Shown piece after piece: positions 1 to 11,689 of a stretch of DNA of 64,000 nt; within the stretch, counting starts at the first letter, position 1, and every line of letters begins with the position of its first letter. Source of the DNA: Quillaja saponaria (taxonomy: Eukaryota; Streptophyta; Magnoliopsida; Fabales; Quillajaceae); the NCBI GenBank assembly GCA_029379385.1, contig CM055608.1:18598350-18662349 (forward strand), read 5' to 3'. The notes beneath the pieces are model-generated. The model had not been told where the DNA came from and did no database searches. It was given only the letters and a program-made list of their open reading frames with translations. The position numbers were made by a program, and so were the translations under genes.

Positions 1-204
1 CTCAGGGGTTGGAATATCAGCCAATGATTTCGTGAGATGATTTTCATATCCCTGTCCCAGAAACCATAACTCAACAAATGCAGCCCAAGACAAATAATTA
101 GATCCATTCAATTTCTCAGTAGTAATAACAGGGGATCCAGAAAACACAGAGGTAAAAGTACTAGGTTTTGACATACCGATTTCAGATTTTTCAGAGGTAG
201 ACAT
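1..204 (-). CDS. Ty1/copia gag, N-terminal part (partial, runs off the window)
   Basis: Sixty-eight codons are open from an ATG at 204 to the window edge. The N-terminal peptide includes EKLNGSNYLSW, followed by LWFLGQGYENHL, which is the typical start of plant Ty1/copia gag proteins that coat the element RNA. A second in-frame ATG lies at 174; the upstream one was chosen because the frame is open from it. A short direct repeat around the two ATGs suggests a small duplication. It sits just downstream (minus sense) of the primer site at 321-334 and the LTR at 335-543. No stop is seen in this piece, so the element may be relatively young, but most of it lies outside the window. Confidence 0.85.
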   Translation of the reverse strand, partial: MSTSEKSEIGMSKPSTFTSVFSGSPVITTEKLNGSNYLSWAAFVELWFLGQGYENHLTKSLADIPTPE

Positions 205-320
205 ACCGATGAACAGTACCCCGATGAACAATAATCGTACTGCTGGAATGAAACGCAGCAATAGAGAGACACGCTAGAAAGAAACACAGCGAAAAATAAA
301 AATTAGGGTTTTTTCTCCCT

Positions 321-334
321 AAGCTTTGATACCA
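321..334 (-). other. Primer binding site of the copia element
   Basis: On the minus strand TGGTATCAAAGC directly follows the LTR end. This is one mismatch from TGGTATCAGAGC, complementary to the 3' end of initiator tRNA-Met, the usual primer for plant copia elements. Confidence 0.85.
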
Positions 335-543
335 TGTTGAATATAAGAAGAATATATATTCAGATGATTTTCAATATACAAAAGGGAGCCTCTATTTATA
401 GGCTAAAGTGTTTAACCTAACATAGTGAACCTCGACTAAATATCAACCAAATACGCAATAGAAATTACATAGAAATAAGGAAAGAAACTATAAATAAGAA
501 AATTTGACTCACTAATTAAGCTGCCTATATTTACACTCTAACA
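335..543 (-). mobile_element. 5' LTR of a Ty1/copia element
   Basis: A 209-bp LTR with TGTT...AACA ends, oriented on the minus strand and abutting the primer site. A TATAAATA box lies at about 393-400 on the minus strand. The matching 3' LTR and TSD lie beyond the left edge of the window. Confidence 0.85.
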
Positions 544-1508
<965 letters not shown>

Positions 1509-1579
1509 CAGTCCCTAATAGCTCATTTGAGATGGTTCATTATTCAAATTGTGGTATTGATTGGTTTATATCCCTGTTG

Positions 1580-1894
1580 ATGTAGGGGTAATAGGTTAAG
1601 TAATTGATGAATTTGTTTTCTCTTCTCTTCCAATAGCTCTCTTTTTCCTCTGTATTTTCTTTCTCTTCTTAGCAACTCTTTTCTCTCCTTTAGCTTCACT
1701 ATCTTACTTCTATGGCTGTAATCAACTTTTGTTCAGTAATGGATTGGTCCTTGATTGTTTCCTCTTCATTGAACCTTGCTGAGATAGGATTGCATTCCTA
1801 TCAGCTTACTTCCACCGTGTGGAAATATAGAAAAACAGTAAACCCACCCAACCACCGACTGAAGACAAGTGAGATAGGTAATTAGTACACAAAC
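1580..1894. other. Pyrimidine-rich stretch and TON1 intron 2 start
   Basis: The plus strand at 1610-1720 is CT-rich. In the sense of TON1 (minus strand) this is the beginning of intron 2 or the truncated end of the gene. No further TON1 exon was found between 544 and 1894. Confidence 0.4.
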
Positions 1895-2528
1895 CTGAAG
1901 GAGAAGCATGAAGTTGTTTTGCACGATCATTGCAGCTACCAAGTAATGCAGGAGGTAATCCTTCTTCTTTTTCAATTACCCGATCCTCCTCTTCAATTGC
2001 CTCAAACACACTGGCTCTGAGTTCAGCCTAGCAGGAAAGACACAACACAAAATACTCCAATGAAAAAGTTAACGAGATATAAACATCTGTCCTATATGAA
2101 GGTGAAGATCGATAATGTTTTCTCACGTCTTATTCTGAAAGATTCCGTCAAAAGATCCCATTCTGTAAATCAGGTGAAGACCCACACAACAAAAAAGATA
2201 AAAAAAAATTCAAAAAAAAAAAATTCAAAAGAAAAACCTAGCTACATTTCAACTAAGCTTAAGCATCATCCACGAAAACCCTTAAATAATAATAATAACA
2301 ATAATAATAATTTTAAAGCAACCATAACAACATAGACGAATAATGAACGATCTACGCGGAGAAAATGAATGTAACAGGGATTTACTGAAAATTCAAAACG
2401 CTAAATAATTAAATAAAAAAGAAGAAGGTAAGCGATTTTACTCGGATCTTGGCGAGGACGCCTTTCTTTTCCAAAGTGCGTGTGACAAGGGTCTTTAGGT
2501 CCATCATTTCCCTCGTGTAATCGTCCAT
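1895..2528 (-). CDS. TON1: TONNEAU1 (TON1), first two exons only
   Basis: TON1 is a plant protein related to human FOP that organises cortical microtubules and the preprophase band. Exon 1 is 2442-2528, 29 codons from the ATG, starting MDDYTREMMDLKTLVTRTLE and ending KKGVLAKIR, with donor GTAAAATC. Intron 1 (2028-2441) ends in CTAG. Exon 2 is 1895-2027, 133 nt, starting AELRASVFEAI and containing EEEDRVIEKEEGLPPALLG and LHASPSG, with donor GTTTGTG; it ends in phase 1. Both exons match the family without breaks and the phases agree. The rest of the protein (the exon expected to start RLLTAL...) is not in the window. Either intron 2 is very long and contains the copia element at the left edge, or this is a 5' gene fragment. 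Identification is confident; functionality is uncertain. Confidence 0.9.
2295..2316. repeat. AAT-type microsatellite in TON1 intron 1
   Basis: Short run of AAT/AAC triplets within the intron; the plus-strand poly-Asn reading frame over it is not a gene. Confidence 0.8.
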
Positions 2529-2639
2529 TGTTTGCAAACTGCCTCTCTCACGCTGCCGTGGGTTTCAATACTTCGCTGATGCTTCAGGTGTTTGTGTATG
2601 CGCCCAGAGCAGAGGGAAAGATCCCAAAGGAAATAGAAT

Positions 2640-4060
2640 GGTCGATCTTTGGGCGTTAGATATTTGTACATATGTACTCTCAATTTTTCCCGTGTACAGT
2701 AACAAGAGTCAAATATTTCATTTTAAATCAATTTTATATCAAAATATTTAAAATGTTTGTAATATTTTTTGGCAGGAAAAAACTGCTATGGTTTAAAAAA
2801 AATTATTAGATGCTGAGTTAGCAAAAGAATTATAAATTATTGTTCCTAAAATATGATTTTATGGTCGACTTCATCTTAAAATTATCCATTTTTTTGGTCA
2901 AAATTATTTTGCAATCTTACTCACTCTCTCTCAAAAAATCTAAAAGTATGATCAAATTTTCAAAAATATTTTAATCATCACAAATTCTAATTTCATGATT
3001 TTTAAGTAAAAATGATGAAAATATGAATTTAAAAACACAAAAAATTTATCACCTCAACACACGTGGTAAAAAATTATATCTTATACTACATTAATAATTT
3101 TTATCCAAAATGTTAATTGTGGTAAACTTGAAGAAGATGTTGTAAATGTTTAAAAAATTTAAAATAAAATTGACTAAAAAAATACTTTTAAGATAAAATT
3201 AACAAAAATGTGATACTCTAAGGACTAGTTTAGTATGCATGAATAATTTTTACAGAATTAGAATGAGAATAAAATACAAGTGGAATGAAATAATCATTCC
3301 ATTTGATAGAGTAAGTAGGGAATAATCATTCCATTCTATTTATTTATTTTTTATACAATTTTTAGACACAAAATAATATATAAATTATGCTAAAATGATA
3401 AAAATTATCCCTTAGTAGATAAAATAATAAAAATTTAACATAATTTATGAAGTATATTTATTTATTTTTTAAAAAAAATTATATTTTTCATTTTTTATTT
3501 TAAATTAATTAATTATTGTTATTACTAATATTTATTTTATTGTTAATTATATTTATTTTCTTATTTTTTATTTTTATAATTTATTAATATTAATATTTTA
3601 GTTTAAAATACTTCACTAAATTATTTATTTAACATTAATTAATTATTTATGATTATATTATTTACTATAATATGAAGAGTATCTTTGTTATTTGTCTAAA
3701 TTAAATAATAAATATATTTTATTTATTTATGTATAATGTTATTATTTTATTAATATTCAACTTTTTATTTTATGTAATAGAATTATTATTATTATTTTAT
3801 TATTTTATCATTTAATTGAACTAAATTGATTTAATAGAAGTAAAAATGAGCAATTCTACCCGTAGGTGGGTTTGAGAATTTCTATTTCTATAAAGTAAAA
3901 TAAGTAGAATAGAATAAGTATTATGAAACTAAAACGTACCAAATAAAAGAAAAAAATTATTCTATTTTATAATAGATAGAAATCTTTTATAGAAATACTA
4001 TTTCATTTCATCTCCTACCAATAAAAATGTTTCACTTGTCATTTTTACATGCCCAATTAA
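2640..4060. other. AT-rich intergenic DNA
   Basis: Upstream of TON1, strongly AT-rich with many ATTATT/TTTATT runs. Stretches around 3220-3320 and 3880-4000 both carry copies of ATTCC/ATTC and GTATG/GTACC-like ends, and could be the outer parts of a decayed non-autonomous transposon, but no clean terminal repeat was found. No gene seen. Confidence 0.4.
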
Positions 4061-4084
4061 GTGATTTTGTTTTTGTAACAGACT

Positions 4085-5085
4085 GGGCAAAAGCCCAAAA
4101 CAACAAAAACTTAACATTTTCTAGGTCTTGCAAGGCCCATAAGATCTTGCCATAAAAGCTCAGCCAATCCTATGGGAGGTCTTTGAAAAACATACAGGCA
4201 CAACCCACAAGAGCACCAAGGTTGGCCATCCAATCTGCAAAATTACATTCCCTGAAGACATGTTGAATACGAACTACCCAAGCTCTGCCAAGAAGATCCT
4301 ACATCTCTAGATAAGGTGCAGAAGAAGTTGAAAAAAGGAGATCTCAAAGTTAAGTAACTCCACAGCAGTAAGAGAGTCAGATTCAAGAATTACACTTGAA
4401 ACCAAGATCCTAAGCTAGAGATAAGCCATGAAGAATTCAGAAAGCTCAACAGAAACATTGGAGCCCTTTCCTAGATTAACAGCAAATCCACCAAGCCACT
4501 CCCCACAATCACCTCTTATCAAACCCCCATAACTTATATAACAACCATGAGATTTGGTAGCTCCATCATAATTAATTTTAACCTACCCAGAAGGAGGAAA
4601 AGACCAAGCAAGCAAAACCTCAGATTTCCTAATAAAATCCTGACTACAATTAGAATCAATCTAGAGGTTCTCCATATAGTTTATTAAAACATAACCTAGG
4701 TTGTAAGGAAAACTAAATTCCTCATCAAAGATCTTTTTACATCTTTATTTCTAAACTTTCCAAGCCACAATAGAAAAGACGACGGGCCAAGGAATGTGAA
4801 GCTCAAAGAACACCAAAATAGAACTAAGGTTCATGAGAAGCCAATCCTTAAACTCAGCAGTAAAAAAACTGCTGGATAAATCACCAGACACCAATGAAGC
4901 CCAAATACTAAGAGCACAAGGGCAATCCTTCACAACATGTAAACAATCTTCATAATAAAAACCACAAAGTTCACAACACATAAAAGGACTATAATGTCTA
5001 ATCCATCTAGCTTTTAGTCATCAACTTCTGTTGACAAAGAAGCCAAATGAAAAACTTCACTCTTGGATAATAGGCAACTTCCAAC
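4085..5085 (-). pseudogene. LINE (non-LTR retrotransposon) 3' part: zf-RVT and RNase H
   Basis: Reading the minus strand from right to left of the window, a KFFIWLLCQQKL stretch is followed (frame 4751-4981) by CCELCGFYYEDCLHVVKDCP, the zinc-binding zf-RVT module of plant LINE reverse transcriptases. After breaks come NYDGATKSHG, EWLGGFAVNLG and LESDSLTAVELL, which form a plant LINE-type RNase H domain (DG..., ESDS with the catalytic acidic residues). Multiple in-frame stops and shifts show the copy is dead. The endonuclease and reverse transcriptase domains are absent, so this is a 5'-truncated copy as usual for LINEs. Confidence 0.8.
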
Positions 5086-5177
5086 AAAGTTTAGATTGAT
5101 AATTAGATTTTACCTGTAAAGATTGAGCATTATATGCTTCACCATGAGATTAAAGTGTTATTAATATAATAGTAATG

Positions 5178-5294
5178 TGTTGTTAAGTTTTACCTTACTT
5201 AGATATGGAACTCTATGTTTTATTCTTATCTTTACTATAAATAAAGAAACCAATGAAGTGAACAACTCTTTTCCTCGTTCTGTTTTATTTAACA
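5178..5294. mobile_element. Possible small solo LTR (117 bp)
   Basis: TGTTGTTAAG...ATTTAACA has LTR-like TG...CA ends, a TATAAATAA box and CT-rich downstream part. The flanking 5-mers TAATG and TGATG match at four of five positions. Too short for a firm call. Confidence 0.35.
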
Positions 5295-5604
5295 TGATGC
5301 ATACACAGAATATCAATGTCTATTTAGGCAGAGTGTAGTTCACAAAGCGAGATATTTGTTAGTCCTTACGCTACTATAGTAGAATATCCATCTCCCTATC
5401 ATGTTTTGTAGCGTATCATTTGTCCATTGTGATACCATTATTCACTTACAAGCATAATTCCTCGAGAGAAACTTTCACTTCCATCGAAATGCAGCTTCCT
5501 GCATGTGATCTTTCTGCTTTCATCTTTTATTTAATTGACCTATTGTCAATATACCACATGATATAAGTTTATTGATGAACATGAAACAGACGTTAATGAT
5601 GATT

Positions 5605-6796
5605 CAGGGAACTGAGATTTAGGTCGGTTAGCGGTTGAAAGTCAGAAGACATCTTTATATGTGAAGAGGAGGTTGGCATGTGAACAACTGATCTACTTTA
5701 GTGAGGTGTTCTTCCAATATTTTTTGTCTAGACTCTTCAATATGAAACTCCTATGCATTCCGTAAGCGTATAATAATTTGCTTTCAGAATCTTGTTTAAA
5801 ACTGAATCAGCTGGTTAAAATCTACTAACTTGTTATTATTACTTGCATGAAAATTCTCTAAACCTGTTTTATTTATACAAAATTCTCTCTCTGCAACTTA
5901 AGGTGTGACTGTTCTTTATGGTTTTCGTGATTCTCAATTTTGTTATCAGGCTTGCCACTGCTAACAGTTTTATTCTTTCGACCAGACGGAAATTCCTCGA
6001 AGCCAAGGTTCATGCAATCAGTTTTATTCTTTCTACCAGTGAATAGAGGGAAATTCCTCAAAGCCAAGGTTATTCATGCAATCAGTTTTATTCCTTCTAC
6101 CAGTGATTAGAGGGAAAAAATAACTCCTATAAACAGTACCTGAAAGATATATGTGGTTCTGCACTTGAAAATTTTCATCTCCCATTTTACACTATTACTT
6201 AATACCGTCAGGATGCAGCTTATTACTACCATGGTCTGATGCTGGCACGGGTAATGAACCATCCTGTCATGTTAGTGCCGTATCTCGTTTTCTTGCTGCA
6301 GAAGAACTTCTGTTGACGAGTAAGAAAGCATGTTTAAGCTTATGCCTTACTGCTTCTGTGACCAGGTAGGTTGTGAGTTTTGACTACTGAAAAATTGTCA
6401 TAAAACAATTCTAGACACGTGCAATAATTTTCTTTTACTCACTGATTTTTCTGTGAGAAAGGGCACCTCCACTAGGGGGGCTTATGAAATAATTACATCA
6501 GAAAATTGCTGAAGTTGCATCAAGGAAGTCTCAGAGTTACGGTTACCTCTTAGAACAAGAAAAGTAAGAAGCTTCCTTTCTGAAATCATCCCATATCCCT
6601 ATTATTACTTTAAAGATGAAGGAACTAATGGATCTGAGAATCGGCAATGATGCAGAGTTCCAGCTATCTATCACTGCAACCAGATGAATATGCATTGCCT
6701 GAAATAAATTCACTTTGGAATAGTGAGAAGTGGGAAAGCCTGGGGCAGCCGTTAAAGGAGCACGCCAGAGGTAGTGAAGATGAGATTACAATTTAA
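5605..6796 (+). pseudogene. BRO1-like domain protein, C-terminal half, broken
   Basis: Plant BRO1-domain proteins resemble the N-terminal domain of the endosomal ESCRT factor ALIX. Piece 1 (about 5605-5716) reads QGTEI, a stop at 5620, then AVESQKTSLY and VKRRLACEQLIYF. Piece 2 (6212-6365) reads DAAYYYHGLMLAR, then after a one-base shift GNEPSCHVSAVSRF and LAAEELLLTSKKACL. Piece 3 (6462-6563) reads APPLGGLMK, a TAA at 6490, then LHQKIAEVASRKSQSYGYLL and EQEK. The last piece ends with FQLS, a 4-base insertion shift, then LQPDEYALPEINSLWNSEKW, ending at TAA 6794-6796. Introns with GT...AG borders remain (for example 6366-6461), so it is not a processed copy. At least two nonsense codons and three frameshifts make it a pseudogene. 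The N-terminal half was not found. Confidence 0.82.
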
Positions 6797-7577
6797 TGAT
6801 GTATATATGGCCTTTTCACTTTTGTCTTTCAGTTGGATGCATGCTGAATTTGATTGCTAAGGATTCACTTAACACACATACATTCTATTAGATCACCTTG
6901 GGTGTTCTTTTGGCGAGGTTTTTGGGGAGCTTTTTGTGGATAGTTCCTTAATGTTTAGTATGTAAACATCATTAACCTTCAACTTGTTCCCGTAAACTGG
7001 AAATTTTTGTTCCTTGGCCATGTTTTTAAACACATTTATGTCGCCACTTATTTTAGAAGCAACAGACAGATGGACCAATCACTACGTCTCCTTTTCCGTT
7101 TTTAGCCAGAAAATAAAAATTTCCAATGAATACAGATTTGTTCCACACAAGATCCAGATATCAAAAAAATAAATAACATGATATTTGATATCCATGCCAG
7201 TTTCACCATATAATGTCAAAGAGTTGCTTTCTAGATTATTGAACTTAATTCCAGTCCAACTTTAGGATTGTCGGTATGTATTCTGTAACAAATGTCCAGA
7301 AATCCGTAGACCCTACAAAGCTCCCTCTATATGCTGGCGCTTCCTATAACATAGAAGTCATATTCCATTGTTAAGTTGTTTAATTTGGAGCTTGAAAAGT
7401 AAAAAGAACTGAAATAATTTATATAAAACTGATGTAAGCATAGAAAATTAATGATCTATCAGTAAACAGAACACGGAGAGAAGGAAATTTCTACAAGTTA
7501 ACCCTGTAAGGCCGTGGGGGTGATCTCGAAGCTCTAATTTGCTCTAAGCTGTAGGCCAGTACTGCTTAATTCCTTTC
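6797..7577. other. Intergenic spacer
   Basis: Sequence between the BRO1-like pseudogene and the CASP-like gene. The part next to 7577 is the presumed 3' UTR of the CASP-like gene. A 61-codon minus-strand frame at 6893-7078 has no recognisable motif and is not called. Confidence 0.4.
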
Positions 7578-8304
7578 TTAGCTATTGACATAGAGTTTAT
7601 AGGCTGTTAAACTTGTGAGTGCCAAATAAGCAAGGAAAGCCAAGTAAGATAGCACAACAGCTACCAAGATTTTGTTGCAAAACCTGCCCACATGATTACA
7701 GACTGGTTGCCAATACATATGCTCCTCTCCATACCGACCCACGTATCCAATAGAAGTTGCAGCCACACATCCGGATATCATCAACAACATCATCACCTAT
7801 AAATTGAAAACAAGAAGAGATTAATGATTTTTCATATATGGGCATTAGAATATTTTTCTCTTTGTTGCAGATTGCAGACCATATCATGCATAAACAGAAA
7901 GAAATAGCTCCTGGGTTGAAATCCTCCTCGTCTCAGAAGGTAATACAGTACTAGTACCAGTGTCAGCACAGAGAAGGCACAAACTACAGCTTCTACACCC
8001 ACCAAGAACCTGTAACAAAAAATTTCTATGAAAAGTCAATCACAATATTGTCCGAATAGAATCTAGAATTTTAGATGCTTTACTTGTTGGCAGATGAATA
8101 GTAAAATCGGGCTTCAATGTTGAACCCAAATATCTTAACAGATTGTCTGCTGGTGACCATCACAGAAATTGAAGTCACTGTGAATATAATAGCTAAAAAT
8201 CTGAGAATGAATTGGGCTATGAAGAAAGTTTTCTGCTCTGGAGTTGAGATTAAGATGCCTAAAGGTTTCGGTTGAAGTATGGACGAATTTCTGCCCACAG
8301 CCAT
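7578..8304 (-). CDS. CASPL: CASP-like membrane protein, three exons, intact
   Basis: CASP-like (DUF588) proteins are four-helix plasma-membrane proteins related to the scaffold that positions the Casparian strip. Exon 1 is 8084-8304 (ATG at 8304, 73 codons plus two bases), exon 2 is 7880-8009, exon 3 is 7578-7796. Introns are 74 and 83 bp with GT...AG borders, and the phases match, giving 189 residues, normal for the family. Helix 1 is at about residues 27-48 (FFIAQFILRFLAIIFTVTSI), followed by a loop with VKIFGFNIEARFYYSSANKF. Helix 2 is at about 75-97, helix 3 at about 118-136, and helix 4 at about 157-180. The second loop has the conserved GYVGRYGEEHMYWQPVCNHV. No stops or shifts, so this is the best candidate for a working gene here. 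Subfamily 1 is likely but not proven. Confidence 0.9.
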
Positions 8305-8529
8305 TTAGATAACCTCTTTCAGCTATTCACCAACATATGGATTGAAGAGGACAACAGAGGGCTTAAAATCACTCAGCTGAAATTAATTAAGCAAAAGATC
8401 TACTACTACTTTATGAGAAGATGAGGGTGAGAGCTATGCGCGATGTAAAGCACCTACCAGTGTGCGAAATCCAGTTGGATGTTAAAGTCTGTAAATGTAA
8501 AAAATTAAAAACAATAAATTAAGCGGGTA

Positions 8530-8850
8530 CAGTTCAGTTGGAAACCAACTATAAAGGTAAAGACCTGTCCGTTGTGAGCTTGGCACCAAGTCAATGTAAA
8601 ACTTATTTTGGAATTTCACTCCAGATACAGATTGTCTATATCTAACGACCTGTGAAGTCAAGCAGTTGATATTAGATGAGGCACATAAGACTAGGCATTC
8701 CATACATGCAGGGGCAACCAAAATATATAGGCACTTGAAGAAACAGTTTTGGTGGAATGGTAATAAGATAAATATAGCTCGCTTATGTGTCCCAATGTCT
8801 TACTTCTGAAAGAGTTGAAGTTAAGCATCAAAAGCTTGCTGGGTTACTAC
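8530..8850 (+). pseudogene. Ty3/gypsy integrase, zinc-finger part (left half of a split remnant)
   Basis: From about 8609 the frame reads LYLTTCEVKQLILDEAH, then TRHSIHAGATKIYRHLKKQF and WWNG, the HHCC zinc region of a gypsy integrase. After a frameshift it continues VSQCLTSERVEVKHQK, where the second zinc cysteine is Ser. The sequence stops at 8850, where the copia element is inserted, and resumes at 15988. Confidence 0.85.
8846..8850. repeat. Left TSD (ACTAC) of the copia element
   Basis: ACTAC immediately precedes the left LTR and is repeated at 15983-15987 right after the right LTR. Confidence 0.9.
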
Positions 8851-9323
8851 TGTTATAAATTTACAGGATCTTATGCATGAATTTAAATTATATTAATAAT
8901 AAGGTTTGCGTACCTGATTGAGCCATAGCAGCGAATATCTGAAATCTTAGCCAAGCACACCTCAGTAAATGATTCACACAGTCAAGTCTTCCTCTCTGTA
9001 TTTCTTAGTGGCAGCTCTCAATGGGGGAAGATGCATATATATAGAGAGGAGAAGGCACCTAGCTATTTCACGTCAGATAAAACTCTAAGAGTCCTCCCAT
9101 TAAAGACTCCTAAAGTCAAATGCCTACACTTACTGCCAATTCACATCTAATAAGATAATATATCTAATCAGATAAGAAGTGTGCTTAAGCCCTATCCTAA
9201 ATGATCACATAAACTATATAGGCTTTTACCAGCATACCTCAAATAGACCAAACCTTAAGCCCGTTTTATTATTAAAAACAAAACCATACAATTAATGGCA
9301 GCCCATATATGGAATTTCTAATA
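8851..9323 (-). repeat. 3' LTR (left) of the copia element
   Basis: Begins TGTTATAAATTTACAGG (plus-strand view) like the right LTR and ends CTAATA where the right copy ends TTAAACA, so the terminal CA is mutated here. The two LTRs differ at several percent of positions plus a short indel of about 10 bp, so the insertion is not recent. Confidence 0.9.
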
Positions 9324-9988
9324 TTCTCCCACTTGGGCAATCATTAATTGTAGTTTTAAAAATTTTGAAAAACATATTTTTAGAAAACGACTCTCGAGCA
9401 AGGTATAAGTTTTATGTGGCCACAATTTTAAAAGAAAATTTTGGTCTTGAGACGCATTTCAAACAATCAAGCCCAATTAAGTTATTAACACAGAATCATG
9501 GCAATCATTGTGCCACTTAAACGACACAAGACCAATTCATGGTTACAAATGCCAACAACCTAATCTGCAATGGATCTAGATGTGGTAGTGTAGCAAAAAA
9601 AATAGCATCTAAATGTGATCAATATATGCTATTTTTATTGTTGGTCCTCCAAGTGATTTCATTAAAACTGAATGCTTTTCAAAACACTAGAAATCACTTA
9701 AGCTTAATTTTAAGCTTGTATGTCTCAACAACCATCTCGAGATATCTAATTAGTGTCATTTGAGACATACCTCCAAATTGACAAAACCGTCATACTTAAA
9801 ACAGACTCAAAGTCTTAAGATTTTAATACAATGACATGCCATAAATAACCATATGTGCACATACAACATCAATCGTATCATAATGAAAATAACTATTATT
9901 TTCATGAAAATAAAACAAGGATGTAAGCAAACATAAAATAGCATATGTAATAGGCTATCTAGTTTGAATAAAACAACGCAAACTTCCA

Positions 9989-10600
9989 CTAACCAAAAAC
10001 ATCAAAGGACTCCATAATACTCATGTTATCAACATGACTTTTGAAAACCCTAGTCCTAAGTCCTTTGGTTAAAGGATCTACTAACATTTTTTCTATTTCA
10101 ATATATTCAAACACAATGTCTCCCTTTTTCACTAAATCCCTGGTAGCTAGATACTTAATATCTATAACTTTCAATGCATTAGAGTTCTTGTTATTCTTAG
10201 AAAAGAACATAGCAGAACTGTTGTCAAAGTAAATTTTAAGTGGTCTAGAGATTCAATCAACTACACCAAGACAGGTTATCATGTTCTTCAACCATATACC
10301 CTGTGTCGATGCTCCATAACAAGCAACGAACTCGACCTGCATAGTGGAAGAAACAGTGATTGTCTGTTTAGAACTTTTCCAAGATACGGCTCACTTAGCA
10401 AACATGAAATATATCCTGATATGGATTTCAGATCATCTTTGTAACCAGCAAAGTCAGAATCAGAATAACCAATCAACTCAAGGTGATCAACTTTTCTATA
10501 CACTAGCATAAAGTCCTTGGTCCTCTGCAAATATCTCATAACTTCTTCGCAGCAACCCAATGTTCTGGACCTGAGTTTGACTGATATCTACCAAGAACTC
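9989..10600 (-). pseudogene. Copia RNase H domain (C-terminus of pol)
   Basis: Frame 10288-10560 includes MRYLQRTKDFMLVYRKVDHL, then LIGYSDSDFAGYKDDLKSISGYI, the copia RNase H core with its DSD motif. It loses frame afterwards. The end of pol is seen at 9989-10210 with IDIKYLATRDLVKKGDI and MLVDPLTKGL, the family's closing motif (usually ADPLTKGL). At least one frameshift separates the two pieces. Confidence 0.85.
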
Positions 10601-10681
10601 CCACTGCAAAAGCAATATCAGGTCTGGTGCAAACCTGAGCATACAATAAGCTTCCAACTGCTCTAGCATAAGGCACATTCT

Positions 10682-11681
10682 TCATAAATTTCCTCTAAAA
10701 ATCATTAACGGGACACTGATCCAAGCTGAATTTATCACCCTTGACAACTGGTACATCCCCAAGCTTATATTTATGCATATTAAACTTATCGAGCACACGA
10801 TCAATGTATGTTTACTGAGAAAGGCCCAACAAATGACGAGATCTGTCCCTATGAATTTTAATGCCAAGGACAAATGATGCTTCCCCAAGATCCTTCATGT
10901 CAAAGGTCTTAGATAACATCAATTTTGTCTTATGTAATAAACCAACGTCACTACTAGTAAACAAAATATCATCAACGTATAAAACCAATATGATAAATTT
11001 GCTCCCACTGACTTTGAGATATATGCACTGATCAATCTTGTTTTCAACAAAACCAAGAGAGGTGAATACTTCATCAAACTTCAAAAACCACTGTCGAGAT
11101 GCTTGTTTTAGACCATAGATAGACTTCGTGAGTCTACAAACAAGTTCACTCTCTCCATTTTCTTTGAAACCTTCAGGTTGAACCATATAAACTTCTTCAG
11201 CAAGATCTCTATTTAAGAAGGTTGTTTTGACATTTATCTGATGTAACTCAAGATTAAAATGAGCCACCAATGCCATGATGACTCTAAAAGAGTCTTTAGT
11301 TGAGACAGGAGAGAAAGTCTTACTAAAATCCACACCTTCTATTTGAGAGAAACCTTTAGCTACAAGTCTTGCTTTGAAACGCTCAATTTTTTCCTTTGAA
11401 TCTTTCGTGGCTTCAATCCACTTGTTTGACTGTGGACTGGAGACAACATCTCCATATGTAGTAGGATCAATAATATGATCAACATCATAATCAATTTCAT
11501 CCAAATACACAATGAAGTCATCAGAAATAGCATGCCTTCTTTGCCATTCAAACCTTCTAACAGGTATTTGTGCAACTAGATTCTGTTGCTGAGGAGCTTC
11601 ATTAGGAACATGTGCAGTAGCATCAGTGGGAACAGGTGGTGCTACTTCAGCTTGTTCATTTACTTTCCCCCCCCTCCCCAA
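10682..11681 (-). pseudogene. Copia reverse transcriptase (RVT_2)
   Basis: The open frame 10812-11681 contains KARLVAKGFSQIEGVDFSKT, FSPVSTKDSFRVIMALVA, HQINVKTTFLNRDLAEEVYM, then IYGLKQASRQWFLKFD and the catalytic box YVDDILF. It reads like a typical copia polymerase. In the 'DVKTAFLNG' motif the first Asp is Asn (NVKTTFLNR), so a metal-binding residue is lost. The frame continues after a break at about 10812 into 10682-10811. Confidence 0.88.
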
Positions 11682-11689
11682 TCACCTAT

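Noticed and set aside
1766..1975. Minus-strand 69-codon frame overlapping TON1
   Set aside because: Alternative frame of TON1 exon 2; the frame used at 1895-2027 matches the family and splice phase.
2060..2335. Plus-strand 91-codon frame with a poly-Asn tail
   Set aside because: Lies antisense in TON1 intron 1 and over a microsatellite; low-complexity composition.
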